Source: Aquabacterium sp. J223 (GTDB lineage: Bacteria > Pseudomonadota > Gammaproteobacteria > Burkholderiales > Burkholderiaceae_C). Taken from it: a stretch of DNA of 64,000 nucleotides. The notes beneath the pieces are model-generated. The model did not search any database and had not been told where the DNA came from. It saw nothing but the letters and a program-made list of their open reading frames with translations. The DNA is taken from NCBI RefSeq assembly GCF_024666615.1, contig NZ_CP088297.1, positions 4,134,501-4,198,500 of the forward strand, written 5' to 3'. Positions within the stretch are counted from its first letter, which is position 1. Every line of letters starts with the position of its first letter. Positions 1-10,475 of this stretch are shown one piece after another. Position numbers and translations under genes: made by a program.

Positions 1-545
1 GCCTGCTCTTCACCCAGCACTACGTCTGCGTGATGCGCCGCGGGCATCCGCTGGCGGATGTGCCGCTGTCCGCAGACGCCTTCGCCGCCGGGGAACACCT
101 CCTGGTGGAGTACTCGGGCAGCGGGCACGTAGTGCTGGAACGCGCGCTGGTCGAAGCCGGCGCCCGTCACCGCATCAAGCTGCGGCTGCCGCAGTATCTG
201 GCAGCGCCGCACTTCGTCGTTTCGTCAGACCTGCTGTGGTCGGTCCCCGCGGTGCTGGCGGAGCGGCTGTCGATGCACTACCCGCTGGCGATCCATCCGC
301 ATCCCCTGCCCTTGCCAGAGTTCGAGGTGGCGCTGTACTGGCACGATCGGTTCCACCGCGATCCAGCCAACATGTGGCTACGGCAGTTCATGGTCGAAAT
401 GTTGCATCCACAAGCGGACAGCCCGCCTGGCGCGGCGACCCCCTGGAGGAAGGTTGAGGCTCCGTCAAGCGGCGTCGGGTTGCACCGCGGGCCGCGCCCG
501 CTGGAAGGCCGGCAGGGCCGCGCAGGCTTCATCGATGGCGCCTAG
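1..545 (+). CDS. LysR-family regulator, NahR/NagR-like (5' end outside window)
   Basis: The open frame enters from the left edge and ends at 543-545. It holds only the C-terminal effector-binding part of a LysR regulator. It aligns by eye along its length with the complete NagR-like protein at 9515-10435, for example in the YVC-MRRGH stretch and the WHDRFHRDPANMWLR stretch near the end (WHAKFHRSAANRWLR in the other). After the usual LysR end there is a tail of about 45 residues, rich in Gly, Pro and Arg, that runs antisense into nagL for 81 bp. The tail may be spurious: one extra base in the C run near 440 would end the frame at about 456. A role in aromatic-acid sensing is inferred from the paralogue and the adjacent operon. 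Confidence 0.8.
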   Translation, partial: LLFTQHYVCVMRRGHPLADVPLSADAFAAGEHLLVEYSGSGHVVLERALVEAGARHRIKLRLPQYLAAPHFVVSSDLLWSVPAVLAERLSMHYPLAIHPHPLPLPEFEVALYWHDRFHRDPANMWLRQFMVEMLHPQADSPPGAATPWRKVEAPSSGVGLHRGPRPLEGRQGRAGFIDGA

Positions 546-1103
546 CCGAGGCCAGCGGCCGAGGTCAACGTTAAAGCGTCGCGCGCCCTCGACTTGGGGA
601 ACAAGGTAGACGTCCGCCAGCGAGGGCCGGTCGCCGAAGGTGAACCGGCCCGGCGCCGCGCGTGCGGTCACCATCGCCTCGAAGGCGTCGAAACCGGCGG
701 CGATCCAGGTGCCGCACCAGTCGTCGATCACCGCCTGCGACGCCCGGAAGCGCGACTTCAGCGCCTCTAGCACGCGGCGGTTGTTCAGCGGGTGGATATC
801 GCAGCCGACGATGGCGGCGAGCGCGCGCACGTGCGCCCGTGCCTCGGCGTCCTGCGGCAGCAGCGCCGGCTGCGGGTAGCGCTCCTCCAGCCATTCGATG
901 ATGGCCGGCGTCTGCACCATGGGCCGACCGTCGACCTCCAGCACCGGCACCAGCCGCTGCGGGTTGAGCTGCCTGAAGCCCTCGCTCAGGTGCTGTTCCT
1001 TGCGCAGGTCGACGGCCACCTGCTCGTACGACAGGTTCTTGAGGTTGAGGGCGATGCGCAGCCGGTGCGAAGTGCCGCTGCGAAAGAATCCGTGGAGCTT
1101 CAT
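465..1103 (-). CDS. nagL: maleylpyruvate isomerase (zeta-class glutathione S-transferase)
   Basis: Predicted 212-residue cytosolic enzyme. The N-terminus has the thioredoxin-fold GST start with the zeta-class FFRSGTSHRLRIALNLK stretch (Ser/Cys-rich glutathione site), followed by NPQRLVPVLEVDG and TPAIIEWLEERYP. The C-terminal half has the zeta-class CDIHPLNNRRVL motif. In gentisate pathways this enzyme converts maleylpyruvate to fumarylpyruvate with glutathione, the step between NagI and NagK, both encoded upstream in the same operon. It is the last gene, starting right after the livF stop. ATG at 1103 was chosen; an in-frame GTG at 1112 overlaps livF and is possible. MaiA (maleylacetoacetate isomerase) is the close alternative, but context favours NagL. 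Confidence 0.88.
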   Translation of the reverse strand: MKLHGFFRSGTSHRLRIALNLKNLSYEQVAVDLRKEQHLSEGFRQLNPQRLVPVLEVDGRPMVQTPAIIEWLEERYPQPALLPQDAEARAHVRALAAIVGCDIHPLNNRRVLEALKSRFRASQAVIDDWCGTWIAAGFDAFEAMVTARAAPGRFTFGDRPSLADVYLVPQVEGARRFNVDLGRWPRLGAIDEACAALPAFQRARPAVQPDAA

Positions 1104-1104
1104 G

Positions 1105-1830
<726 letters not shown>

Positions 1831-1832
1831 GG

Positions 1833-2581
<749 letters not shown>

Positions 2582-2582
<1 letters not shown>

Positions 2583-3590
2583 CACGCGCCTCCCTTCGTC
2601 ACCACCGTGGCCGCGTCGGCCTTGGCCCCCGGCCGGATGCGGCGCGGCGCCCCTCGGTCCAGGAAGCCGGCCACGCCACGTCGGCCGGCCAGGGCGATCA
2701 GCACGATCAACGGACCGAACACCACCAGCCAGTGCTCGGTCAGGCCCTTGAGCACCTCTTCCGCGCACAGGTACACCACCGCCCCGACCAGCGGGCCCAC
2801 GACGCTGCCCATGCCGCCCAGCACCACCATCACGATGAGCTCGCCCGACACCGTCCAGGCCATGGTGCTGGGCGAGGCGAAGGCGTTGAGGTTGGCCATC
2901 AGCAGGCCCGCCACGCCGCACACCGCGCCGGAGAGGACGAACGCCGCCAGCTGGATGCGCTTGGAGCGCAGGCCGATGGCATCGATGCGGCGCGCGTTCT
3001 GCCTCGCCCCGCGCAACGCCATGCCGAAGGGCGCCTGTCGCAGCCGCGCCATCCACCAGGTCAACAGCGCCAACAGCACCCAGCCCACGGCGTAGAGCGC
3101 CGTCAGCGACCCCAGGCTCAGCGGCCCGAAGCGGCTGGGCGCCGGGATGGGCAGGCCATCGTCGCCGCCGTACTGCTTCAGGCTGACGAACAGGAAGTAG
3201 CCCATCTGCGCGAAGGCGAGCGTGATCATGATGAAGCCCATGCCGGAGGTGCGCAGGCTCACCGCGCCCACGATCAGCGCCACCAGCGCGCTGCCCCCGA
3301 CGCACAGCGCAAGGTGGACCCAGCCGTTATCGATGCCGTGGTGCGACGGCAGCGCGACCGCGTAGCTGCCCAGGCCCAGGAACAGGGCATGGCCGAAGCT
3401 AACCAGCCCGCCGTAACCCAGCGCGAGGTTGAGCGAGGTCGCGGCGATCGCATAGACCAGCACACGGGCGAAGAACGACGTCCAGAACGGCTGCTCCAGC
3501 GCCGAGGCCAGCGGGGGGGACGGCGGCCAGCAGGCCCAGCAGCACCAGCAGCGGGACGGACGAGGGGATGCGTTGGAAGGTCTGATTCAT
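2582..3590 (-). pseudogene. livM: LivM-like ABC permease, split by one +1 frameshift
   Basis: Inner-membrane permease of about 335 residues when the frame is repaired. The first part (MNQTFQRIPSSVPLLVLLGL...) is in one frame and the rest (ALEQPFWTSFFARVLVYAIA...) in another. They meet exactly in a run of seven G (3513-3519 on the + strand). Dropping one base restores a continuous LivM sequence with the usual hydrophobic segments and the LivM-type loop ALRGARQNARRIDAIG. The downstream part alone (from 3463) lacks the first membrane segments. Either a real frameshift or a homopolymer sequencing error. Partners are LivH, LivG and LivF. Confidence 0.85.
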
Positions 3591-3602
3591 CACCGATCCC
3601 GC

Positions 3603-4523
3603 TCAGCGGCGTCCGGCCGGGAACAGGCCCTGCGGACGCAGGGCCAGCACCAGCGCCATCAGCACATAGACGCTCATCGACGCCAGCGCCGGTCCGGCCG
3701 CGTCCGCCACCGACCGCTCGGCGACCTGTCGCAGCAGCAGCGGCAGGAAGACGCGCCCCAGCGTGTCGACCAGGCCGACGATCAGCGACGCGTACAGCGC
3801 GCCGGAGACGGAGCCGATGCCACCGATCACGATGACCACCAGGGTGGTGATGAGCACCGGCTCGCCCATGCCGGATTGCACGGCCAGCACCGGCCCGGCC
3901 ATCGCGCCCGCGAGGCCGGCGAGCATGGCGCCCACGCCGAACAGCAGGGCGTTGAGCAACCCGATGTTGATGCCCAGGGCGCCCACCATCTGCGGATTCT
4001 GGGCGCCGGCGCGGATCAGCATGCCCACGCGGGTGCGGTGGATCAGCCAGTACGAGGCGGCGGCCACCGCCAGACCGGTCAGGATGATCAGGAAGCGGTA
4101 GGCGGGGTAGGCGAAGCCAAACAGGTCCACCGTGCCGCTGAGCGACTCGGGGACCTGCACGAACAGGGGCTGCGGACCCCAGATCAGCCGCACCACCTCG
4201 TTGAAGAACATGACCAGGCCGAAGGTGGCCAGCACGTGGTCGAGGTGGTCGCGCCGGTACAGCCGCGACACCACCGAGACCTCCAGCAGCAGGCCGACGC
4301 CGAACGCCACCGCGGCCGCGCCCAGCACGGCCAGGATGAACGACCCGATGGCCCCGTAGAGCAGCGCGCCGGCGTACGCGCCGACCATGTACAGCGAGCC
4401 GTGCGCCAGGTTGACGAAACTCATGATGCCGAAGACCAGCGTCAGCCCGGCGGCGAGTAGGAACAGCAGCACCCCGTACTGCAGGCCGTTCAACACCTGC
4501 GCCAGCAGGAGGGTGATGGACAT
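3603..4523 (-). CDS. livH: branched-chain-type ABC transporter permease LivH-like
   Basis: 306-residue polytopic inner-membrane protein, the usual length for LivH. It has the family start QVLNGLQYGVLLFLLAAGLTL and FGIMSFVNLAHGSLYMVGAY, and later a cytoplasmic loop with RAGAQNPQMVGALGIN, which contacts the ATPases in this family. It lies 9 bp after livK and 12 bp before livM. With LivM it forms the membrane channel of the importer. No defect is seen in this gene, unlike its neighbours. Confidence 0.92.
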   Translation of the reverse strand: MSITLLLAQVLNGLQYGVLLFLLAAGLTLVFGIMSFVNLAHGSLYMVGAYAGALLYGAIGSFILAVLGAAAVAFGVGLLLEVSVVSRLYRRDHLDHVLATFGLVMFFNEVVRLIWGPQPLFVQVPESLSGTVDLFGFAYPAYRFLIILTGLAVAAASYWLIHRTRVGMLIRAGAQNPQMVGALGINIGLLNALLFGVGAMLAGLAGAMAGPVLAVQSGMGEPVLITTLVVIVIGGIGSVSGALYASLIVGLVDTLGRVFLPLLLRQVAERSVADAAGPALASMSVYVLMALVLALRPQGLFPAGRR

Positions 4524-4532
4524 GGAGGGTCC

Positions 4533-5691
4533 TCAGGGCAGGTTGCACTGCGCCGCGTAGGCGTCGGCATGGTCCGCGAGCGGCGTGCCGATCTGCTTGG
4601 TCGCCACCTTCGCACCGTCCTTGACGGTCTCGAAGGCGTAGTAGTTCTGCACCGGCATGTTGTTCTTGCCGAAGCGGAACGGACCGCGCACCGACTTGAA
4701 CTCGCCGCCGGCGGCCTTGACGGCCGCCGCCAGCTTCTTCGTGTCACCACCGGCCTTCTTCATCGCCACGTCGAGCAGGTTGGCCGCGTCGTAGCCGGTG
4801 GCGGCGTAGAGGCTGGGCGTGCGCTTGTAGCGGGCTTCGAAGGCGCTCACGAACCTCTGGTTCTCGGGCGTGGCCAGCGCCGCGTCGTACATCGCGCCGC
4901 TCACCGTGCCGGCCGCGGCGTCGCGCAGCGACGGCAGCGTCGTGCCGTCCACGGTGAACACCGAGTACAGCGGCAGCTTGCCGGTCAGGCCGGCCTGGCT
5001 CATCTGCTTGACGAAGTTGACGCCCATGCCGCCGGGATAGAACACGAACACCGCCTCTGGCTTGGCCGCCTGCAGCTGCGCGATCTCCGCCGAGTAGTCG
5101 GGCTGGTTGACCTGCGTGTAGACCTCGTCGACCACCTGCCCGCGGTAGAAGCGCTTGAAGCCGGCGAGCATGTCCTTGCCCGCCTGGTAGTTGGGCGCCA
5201 TCAGGTAGATGCGCTTGATGCCGCGGTCCTGCGCGAACTTGCCCATGGCCTCGGCGGCACCGTCGTTCTGCCACGCCAGGGAGAACACGTTGGGCTTGCA
5301 CTGCGCCCCGGCGAGGGGAGACGGACCGGCATTCGTCGCGACCGCGACCACGCCGGATTCCACCAGCCGCGGCAGGCTGCCCATGAACACGTTGGAGAAC
5401 GACAGGCCGACGATCGCGTCCACCTTGTCCTTCTCGATGAACTTGCGCACGATCTGCTGGCCGAGCTCGGGCCGGAGCTGGTCGTCCTCGCGCAGCACGG
5501 TCGCGGTCCGCCCCCCCGAGCTTGCCGCCTAGCTGCTCCAGCGCGAGCATGAAGCCGTCCACCTGGTCCTGGCCGACCAGCGCCTGCGGCCCCGACAAGG
5601 GCGCCATGAGGCCAACGCTGGTCGCGCTGGCGCCGACGCACGACGCGCACAGCGCCCAGGCCGCCAGGTGGCGGAGGGTAGAGATCGTCAT
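4533..5691 (-). pseudogene. livK: LivK-like periplasmic solute-binding protein, split by one +1 frameshift
   Basis: Type I periplasmic binding protein of about 385 residues if repaired. ATG at 5691 follows a good ribosome-binding site (GGAGAC). A signal peptide precedes SVGLMAPLSGPQALVGQDQVDGF. The frame breaks inside a run of seven C (5511-5517 on the + strand): removing one base joins GGKLGG to RTATVLREDDQLRPELG and the rest (ATNAGPSPLAG, YQAGKDMLAGFKR, LYAATGYDAANLL). The ligand cannot be read from sequence; salicylate, gentisate or a related acid is suggested only because the gene sits in the nag operon. Same kind of lesion as livM. Confidence 0.85.
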
Positions 5692-5778
5692 CGTTGTCTC
5701 CGGATAGTCTTGTCTGGCCATGGGCCGCCGCACCGCCCGTCGCGCGCGGAGCTCCGCACGCGACGCGTCCCCATCCGT

Positions 5779-6261
5779 CTAGATGGGGTAGATGATGGAG
5801 TTGGGGATCATTTCGCTGTCGTAGATGCACTCGCGCGACGCGAACTTCAGGCCCGCCGGCGTCTTGACCACGACGTCCAGGTAGCGGCCGACGTTGAACA
5901 CCGTCGACAGCTCCGACAGCTTGGTGCGGAAGACGGCGTAGTTGGCCTCGCACTGGAAGCGACCCGGCTCGGCGGCACGCACCACGGGCTGGCCCACCAC
6001 ATGGCGCTGGTAGTACGGATCGTGGAACAGCGTCTCCTTGATGCCGTAGACCCGGTCCTTGAGCATGCCCTTGCTGGTGAAGGACATGGTCGCCAGCGGG
6101 AAGCCGCGCTCATGGTTCTCACGCGGCTGCAGCCGGTACAGGCACTCGTCGGTGAAGAACTCCGGCCACAGGTCCCAGTTGTTGGAATCGACGGCGCTGG
6201 CGTAATCCGCGTAGAGCTGGTTGAGGGCGAACCAATCTTCGAAGTTGACGTTCGAGCTCAT
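5779..6261 (-). CDS. nagH: salicylate 5-hydroxylase, small oxygenase subunit
   Basis: 160-residue beta subunit of a ring-hydroxylating oxygenase (NTF2-like fold). Recognisable family features are DWFALNQLYADYASAVD at the start, the W-FF-ECLYRLQPREN strand, and REC-YDSEMIPNSIIYPI at the end. The ATG at 6261 follows GGAGG and lies 4 bp after the nagG stop. Structural partner of NagG in the oxygenase that converts salicylate to gentisate. Identity as NagH rests on its pairing with a NagG-like subunit and the gentisate genes around it. Confidence 0.9.
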   Translation of the reverse strand: MSSNVNFEDWFALNQLYADYASAVDSNNWDLWPEFFTDECLYRLQPRENHERGFPLATMSFTSKGMLKDRVYGIKETLFHDPYYQRHVVGQPVVRAAEPGRFQCEANYAVFRTKLSELSTVFNVGRYLDVVVKTPAGLKFASRECIYDSEMIPNSIIYPI

Positions 6262-6265
6262 GACG

Positions 6266-7525
6266 TCAGGCCTCCATGACATCGCGCCAGTACCGGTACA
6301 TGCCTCGGATCAGCGTCTCCGTGACCATGTGCTCGGCGTCCTCCACCCCGTGCCCGCCGAGCTCCGCCACCATGCGGTGGAACGGCTTGCTCTCGAAGGA
6401 CTCCTGCGAGAACTCGATGACCTCGCCGTCGTCGGCCGACACGAAGCCGGCCGGGCCGAACAGGTTGGCCTGGCGCAGCCGCCGCTGGGTCATCTCCTCG
6501 CTGTCGTCCTCGAAGCCGAAGTGGGTCCACACGAAGTCGAAGCTGCCCCTCCCATCGGGCTGGATGTGACGCGTCGACACGCTGTTGACCTGCTGCTGCA
6601 GGATCACGCTCGGGAAGATGGTCATCATGACGGCCGTGGGCCCGCCCCACCAGGGCTCCTGCACGATGTCGAGGAAGCTGGCGTCGTTGAGCTTCATGGA
6701 CTCCTTGAAGCTCGACACCTGGGTCACCTGCTCGGCCTTTCCGGCGGTGCCGCGCGTCGAGATCATCGCGGCGTGGCGGCGCTTCTTGTCCATGCGCAGC
6801 TGCGACTTGTTGTCCGCCCGCCAAAGGCCGAAGGTGACGAACCAGGTGTGCAGCAGGCCCGGGTGATACGGGTCCTTGATGTTCTCCTGCATCAGCTTCC
6901 AGTTGCCCGGGATGCGCTGTCGGTTGTAGCCGAGGATCTTCAGCTGCCGGCCGTTGAACAGGCGGTCGAAGTAGCCGAGGATGGTCGGGCCGAGGAAGTC
7001 CTCGAACGGTTCCACGTCGTGGTCGAAGGAGGCGAACACCACGCCGCCTCGCCGGGCCACCTTGAGCTTGGTCAGGCCGTGGTCCTCGGTCTTGAAGTCG
7101 GCCGGCATGCCGCCGAGCACCTGGCCGTCCTGGCGCACTCCGCGGCGGAACGCCACGCCCTGCAGGTCGCCCTTGGCCGAGTAGCTCCACTGGTGGTAGG
7201 GGCAGACGAAGTTGCGTCGGTTGCCGTGCCGCTCGCGAAGGAACCGCATGCCGCGGTGGGCGCACACGTTCTCGATCACGTGGATGGAGCCGTCGGCGTC
7301 GCGCGTCATGATTACCGAGCGTTCACCGATCACCGTGCGCTTGAAGTCGCCGACGTTGGGCACCTCGGCCTCCAGGCCGACATAGCACCAGTGGCCCTTG
7401 TAGAAAAGGCGCTCCAGCTCGCGCTTGTAGATCTCGTCGCTGGTGTAGGCCAGGAACGGGATGCGGTGCGTGCCGTCGCCTTCCCAGTGGGGCTGGGTCG
7501 GAAAGATGGTGGACGTCTCGCTCAT
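6266..7525 (-). CDS. nagG: salicylate 5-hydroxylase, large (Rieske) oxygenase subunit
   Basis: 419 residues. The Rieske [2Fe-2S] ligands are CAHRGMRF (about residue 87) and CPYHQW (about 108). The mononuclear iron site is KDPYHPGLLH (about 218). The sequence resembles NagG of naphthalene/salicylate degraders in many stretches, e.g. QRIPGNWKLMQENIKDPYH and FGPAGFVSADDGEVIE. ATG at 7525 has an AGGAGG site upstream. It hydroxylates salicylate at C5 to gentisate, using electrons from a ferredoxin and reductase (NagAb, NagAa) that are not encoded in this window. Confidence 0.92.
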   Translation of the reverse strand: MSETSTIFPTQPHWEGDGTHRIPFLAYTSDEIYKRELERLFYKGHWCYVGLEAEVPNVGDFKRTVIGERSVIMTRDADGSIHVIENVCAHRGMRFLRERHGNRRNFVCPYHQWSYSAKGDLQGVAFRRGVRQDGQVLGGMPADFKTEDHGLTKLKVARRGGVVFASFDHDVEPFEDFLGPTILGYFDRLFNGRQLKILGYNRQRIPGNWKLMQENIKDPYHPGLLHTWFVTFGLWRADNKSQLRMDKKRRHAAMISTRGTAGKAEQVTQVSSFKESMKLNDASFLDIVQEPWWGGPTAVMMTIFPSVILQQQVNSVSTRHIQPDGRGSFDFVWTHFGFEDDSEEMTQRRLRQANLFGPAGFVSADDGEVIEFSQESFESKPFHRMVAELGGHGVEDAEHMVTETLIRGMYRYWRDVMEA

Positions 7526-7553
7526 GATGTGCCTCCTGCGCGGGGTGGGCCTC

Positions 7554-8255
7554 TCAGCCCTCGACGCGAACTTCGATCTGGCCGATGCCGTCGACCGCGC
7601 CGACCATCGTGTCGCCGGCGACAACCGCGTTGACCCCTTCCGGGGTGCCGGTCATCAGGATGTCGCCAGGCTCCAGCGCCTCGAACCGGGACAGCTCGGC
7701 GATGCACTCGGCCACCGACCAGATGAGCTTGTCGATGTCGGAGCTCTGGCGCGGCTGGCCGTTGACGGTCAGCGTGATGGCGGCCGACGACGGATGGCCG
7801 ATGTCCGCCGCCCGCTTCAAGGCACCGATGGGCGCCGACAGGGCGAACGACTTGCCGAACTCCCACGGGCGGCCCTTGTCGCGCGCGTCGAGCTGCAGGT
7901 CGCGGCGCGTCATGTCCAGGCCGACGGCATAGCCGTAGACGTGGGCCAGCGCCTCGGCCACCGAGATGTCGCGCCCGCCGGTGCCGATGGCCACCACCAA
8001 TTCGATCTCGTGGTGGAAGTTCTTGGTCTGCGGCGGGTAGGGGATGGTCCGGGTCCGTTCGGCATCGATCACCGCGTTGGCCGGCTTCATGAAGAAGAAC
8101 GGCGGCTCGCGGTCGGGGTCCTTGCCCATCTCGCGGGCATGGGCCGCGTAGTTGCGGCCGACGCAGAAGACCCGGTTGACCGGGAAGCGCTCTTCACGGC
8201 CGGCGACCGCGAGCGTGTGGATCGGGGCCGGTTCGACGGCGTACTTCATGGTCAT
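7554..8255 (-). CDS. nagK: fumarylpyruvate hydrolase (FAH family)
   Basis: 233-residue member of the fumarylacetoacetate hydrolase family. Metal-site features: FCVGRNYAAHAREMG, the NFHHEIELVVAIG stretch carrying the E-x-E metal ligands, GLDMTRRDLQ, and the C-terminal DILMTGTPEGV. It cleaves fumarylpyruvate to fumarate and pyruvate, the last step of the glutathione-dependent gentisate route. Two ATGs six bases apart (8255 and 8249) are possible. It lies 23 bp after nagI. FAH relatives act on several acylpyruvates, so the substrate is inferred from the operon. Confidence 0.9.
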   Translation of the reverse strand: MTMKYAVEPAPIHTLAVAGREERFPVNRVFCVGRNYAAHAREMGKDPDREPPFFFMKPANAVIDAERTRTIPYPPQTKNFHHEIELVVAIGTGGRDISVAEALAHVYGYAVGLDMTRRDLQLDARDKGRPWEFGKSFALSAPIGALKRAADIGHPSSAAITLTVNGQPRQSSDIDKLIWSVAECIAELSRFEALEPGDILMTGTPEGVNAVVAGDTMVGAVDGIGQIEVRVEG

Positions 8256-8278
8256 GGTCCTTTTGATCTGGCGCCGCG

Positions 8279-9322
8279 TCAGAGGCGTTCCTCACGCCAC
8301 AGGCCGAGGGCCTGCTGCACGGGGCGGTCGGAGAAGCTGAAGAAAATCGTGTCGCGCTGCGCGCGCAACTGCACGGTGTGCCAGGACGGCACGACGAAGA
8401 CGTCGTTTTCCTCCACCTGCCACACCTGCTCGCCCACCCGTACCTCGGCCCCGCCTTGGAGGCAGACGTGCACGGTGCCGTCGGTGGAGCGCAGCGGCCG
8501 CGTCTCGAAGCCGGCCGGCAGCCATTGCGCGAAGGCGCCGATGGTGGGCATTGGCGAGGCGCCGGTGGCCGGGTTCACGTAGCGCAGCTTGAAGCCGTCG
8601 TGCGCGTTCGGCGCGCCGCCGGCGATGGCCTTCAGCGACGCGCGGGTGCGCTCGAACGGGTAGACGAAGACCCGCGTCGGCTCGGCCGGCTTGGGCTGGT
8701 AGTCCACCGGCACCATGTTCGCGCCGTAGCGCGCCAGGGCGTCGCCCTCGGGTCGCGTCTGGCCCTGCGACAGCTGCTCGCTCTTTTCCGCGAACCCCGC
8801 GTCCAGGAAGCGGACGATGGGAATGTCCAGCCCGTCCAGCCACACCACCGGCTCGCGACCGAGGTTGCCGTGGTCGTGCCAGGTCCAGGCGGGTGTGATG
8901 ATGAAGTCGCCGCGGCGCATGGTGGTGCGTTCGCCGTCGACGGCGGTGTAGGCCCCTTCGCCGTCGAGCACCAGCCGCAGCGCGGACTGGGTGTGCCGGT
9001 GCGCGGGCGCGACCTCGCCGGGCATGATGAGCTGCAGCCCGGCGTACAGCGACTGCGTGATGCACGACCGACCGCGCAGCGCCGGGTTTTCCAGGATCAG
9101 CACCCGCCGCTCGGCCTCTTCCGCCGTGATCAGCCGGCCGGCCTCCATCACGTGCTCGCGCAGGCTGGCGTAGTGCCAGAGGGCGGCCTGCAGCGGCGAG
9201 CGGGGCTGCGGCGGCACCAGCGACGACAGCACCTCCCACAGCGGGGTCATGCTGTTGCGGTCGATGCGCTCGTAGAACGCCGCGCGCTCCTGCGCGACGT
9301 CGGGACCAACGACTGAGGACAT
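8279..9322 (-). CDS. nagI: gentisate 1,2-dioxygenase
   Basis: 347-residue bicupin dioxygenase. The first cupin carries the iron ligands in PAHRHTQSALR (about residue 105) and the WTWHDHGN strand (about 148); the second cupin lies near residues 270-335 (VPSWHTVQL). ATG at 9322 has AAGGAGA upstream. It ring-opens gentisate to maleylpyruvate with O2 and Fe(II). It is the first gene of the long minus-strand operon and is divergent from nagR, so the 192-bp spacer should hold its regulated promoter. Confidence 0.93.
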   Translation of the reverse strand: MSSVVGPDVAQERAAFYERIDRNSMTPLWEVLSSLVPPQPRSPLQAALWHYASLREHVMEAGRLITAEEAERRVLILENPALRGRSCITQSLYAGLQLIMPGEVAPAHRHTQSALRLVLDGEGAYTAVDGERTTMRRGDFIITPAWTWHDHGNLGREPVVWLDGLDIPIVRFLDAGFAEKSEQLSQGQTRPEGDALARYGANMVPVDYQPKPAEPTRVFVYPFERTRASLKAIAGGAPNAHDGFKLRYVNPATGASPMPTIGAFAQWLPAGFETRPLRSTDGTVHVCLQGGAEVRVGEQVWQVEENDVFVVPSWHTVQLRAQRDTIFFSFSDRPVQQALGLWREERL

Positions 9323-9514
9323 CCTGTCTCCTTGCTGCTTCTGCGGCTCGGGTGGCCGCGGGCCATGCCTGCAACAGCCTTCTTCCGTCATGACGCGGAT
9401 CAAGATCGCGACTCAATCCCCGAGCCGGAATGTTCGGCGGCCTGCCGCCGTACGCCAAGCCAGCGGCATGAATATCATCTATCACCGTCAATGATGATGC
9501 GCCCGAAGACCACG
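9323..9514. promoter_or_regulatory. divergent nagI/nagR control region
   Basis: 192-bp spacer between the divergent nagI and nagR starts. LysR regulators of the NahR/NagR group bind such spacers. The clearest candidate operator is an AT-richer dyad, ATGA-ATA-TCAT, at 9468-9478 followed by CTATCAC. No convincing -35/-10 pair could be assigned. Function is inferred from layout; the dyad is weak evidence. Confidence 0.45.
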
Positions 9515-10435
9515 ATGGAATTGCATGAGCTGGACCTGAACCTGCTCGTCGTCTTCAATCAGTTGCTGCTGGAGCGGCGCGTCTCTCGGGTCGCGGAAAC
9601 GCTCGGGGTGACGCAACCCGCGGTCAGCAACTCGCTGGCCAAGCTCCGCCGGCTGCTCGGCGACGAGCTGTTCCTTCGCACGCCCAAGGGGATGGAGCCG
9701 ACGCCCTATGCCGAACAGCTGGCGGAGTCGGTCACGTACGCCCTGGGCATGATCCACAGCGGCATCAACCAGTCGACGAACTTCGACCCGGCGACCGCGG
9801 TACGGGCCTTCACCATCGGCATGACCGACATCGGGGAGATCTACTTCCTGCCGCCGCTGATGGACCGGATCAAGCGCGAGGCGCCCGGCATCCGGCTGAG
9901 CACCGTGCGCAACGCCGCCGTCAACCTGCGCGACGAACTGGAGGCCGGCAAGGTGGACCTGGCCATCGGCCTGCTGCCGCAGCTGCGGGCCGGCTTCTTC
10001 CAGCGCCGCCTCTTCTCGCAGAGCTACGTGTGCCTGATGCGCCGCGGGCACCGCCTCGACAAGCGGCGCATCACCCTGGCGGAGTACTCGGCCGCCGAGC
10101 ACCTGGTGGTGGTGTCCGCCGACACCGGCCACGGCCGGGTGGACGAGCTGCTGACGCGCAGCGGCGTCGAGCGCCAGGTCCGGCTGACGGTGCCGCACTT
10201 CGTCGGCGTCGGCCACATCCTCCAGGCATCGGACCTCGTCAGCACGGTGCCGGAGCGGCTGGCCGACCGGCTGCTGGTCCCGTTTGGCCTGTCCAAGGTG
10301 CCGCACCCGGCCAAGCTGCCGGACGTCGCGCTGAACGTGTTCTGGCACGCCAAGTTCCACCGGTCTGCGGCCAACCGCTGGCTGCGCAGCGTGGTGTTCG
10401 AACTTTTTGGGAGCGGGTCAACTCGGGACCCGTGA
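9515..10435 (+). CDS. nagR: LysR-family activator, NahR/NagR-like
   Basis: 306-residue regulator. The N-terminal winged HTH reads LDLNLLVVFNQLLLERRVSR then GVTQPAVSNSLAKLRRLLGD, followed by ELFLRTPKGMEPTPYAEQL, which is typical of NahR/NagR. The effector domain has the family's MTDIGEIYFLPPLMD stretch and ends WHAKFHRSAANRWLR. ATG at 9515 was chosen because MEL-x-x-LDLNLLVVF is the conserved start; three ATGs at 9491-9497 would add eight residues. Likely activates nagI and downstream genes in response to salicylate. Divergent from the operon. Confidence 0.88.
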   Translation: MELHELDLNLLVVFNQLLLERRVSRVAETLGVTQPAVSNSLAKLRRLLGDELFLRTPKGMEPTPYAEQLAESVTYALGMIHSGINQSTNFDPATAVRAFTIGMTDIGEIYFLPPLMDRIKREAPGIRLSTVRNAAVNLRDELEAGKVDLAIGLLPQLRAGFFQRRLFSQSYVCLMRRGHRLDKRRITLAEYSAAEHLVVVSADTGHGRVDELLTRSGVERQVRLTVPHFVGVGHILQASDLVSTVPERLADRLLVPFGLSKVPHPAKLPDVALNVFWHAKFHRSAANRWLRSVVFELFGSGSTRDP

Positions 10436-10436
10436 G

Positions 10437-10475
10437 GCAATACTGAGTTTCGGCGCGCTTAAGTTAAAGTATTGC
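10437..10475. repeat. 8-bp inverted repeat after nagR
   Basis: GCAATACT (10437-10444) and AGTATTGC (10468-10475) are perfect inverted arms around a 23-nt spacer, starting two bases after the nagR stop. There is no U tract, so it is not a standard terminator. A second GC-rich dyad, CGGGTC-GACCCG, overlaps the nagR stop. It may be a weak terminator or the edge of the mobile block; function unknown. Confidence 0.4.

Noticed and set aside
465-1103. maiA of tyrosine degradation for the zeta-class GST
   Set aside because: No homogentisate genes are present, while the gentisate dioxygenase and fumarylpyruvate hydrolase lie in the same operon.
10437-10475. Rho-independent terminator of nagR
   Set aside because: The 8-bp arms are separated by 23 nt and there is no following U tract.
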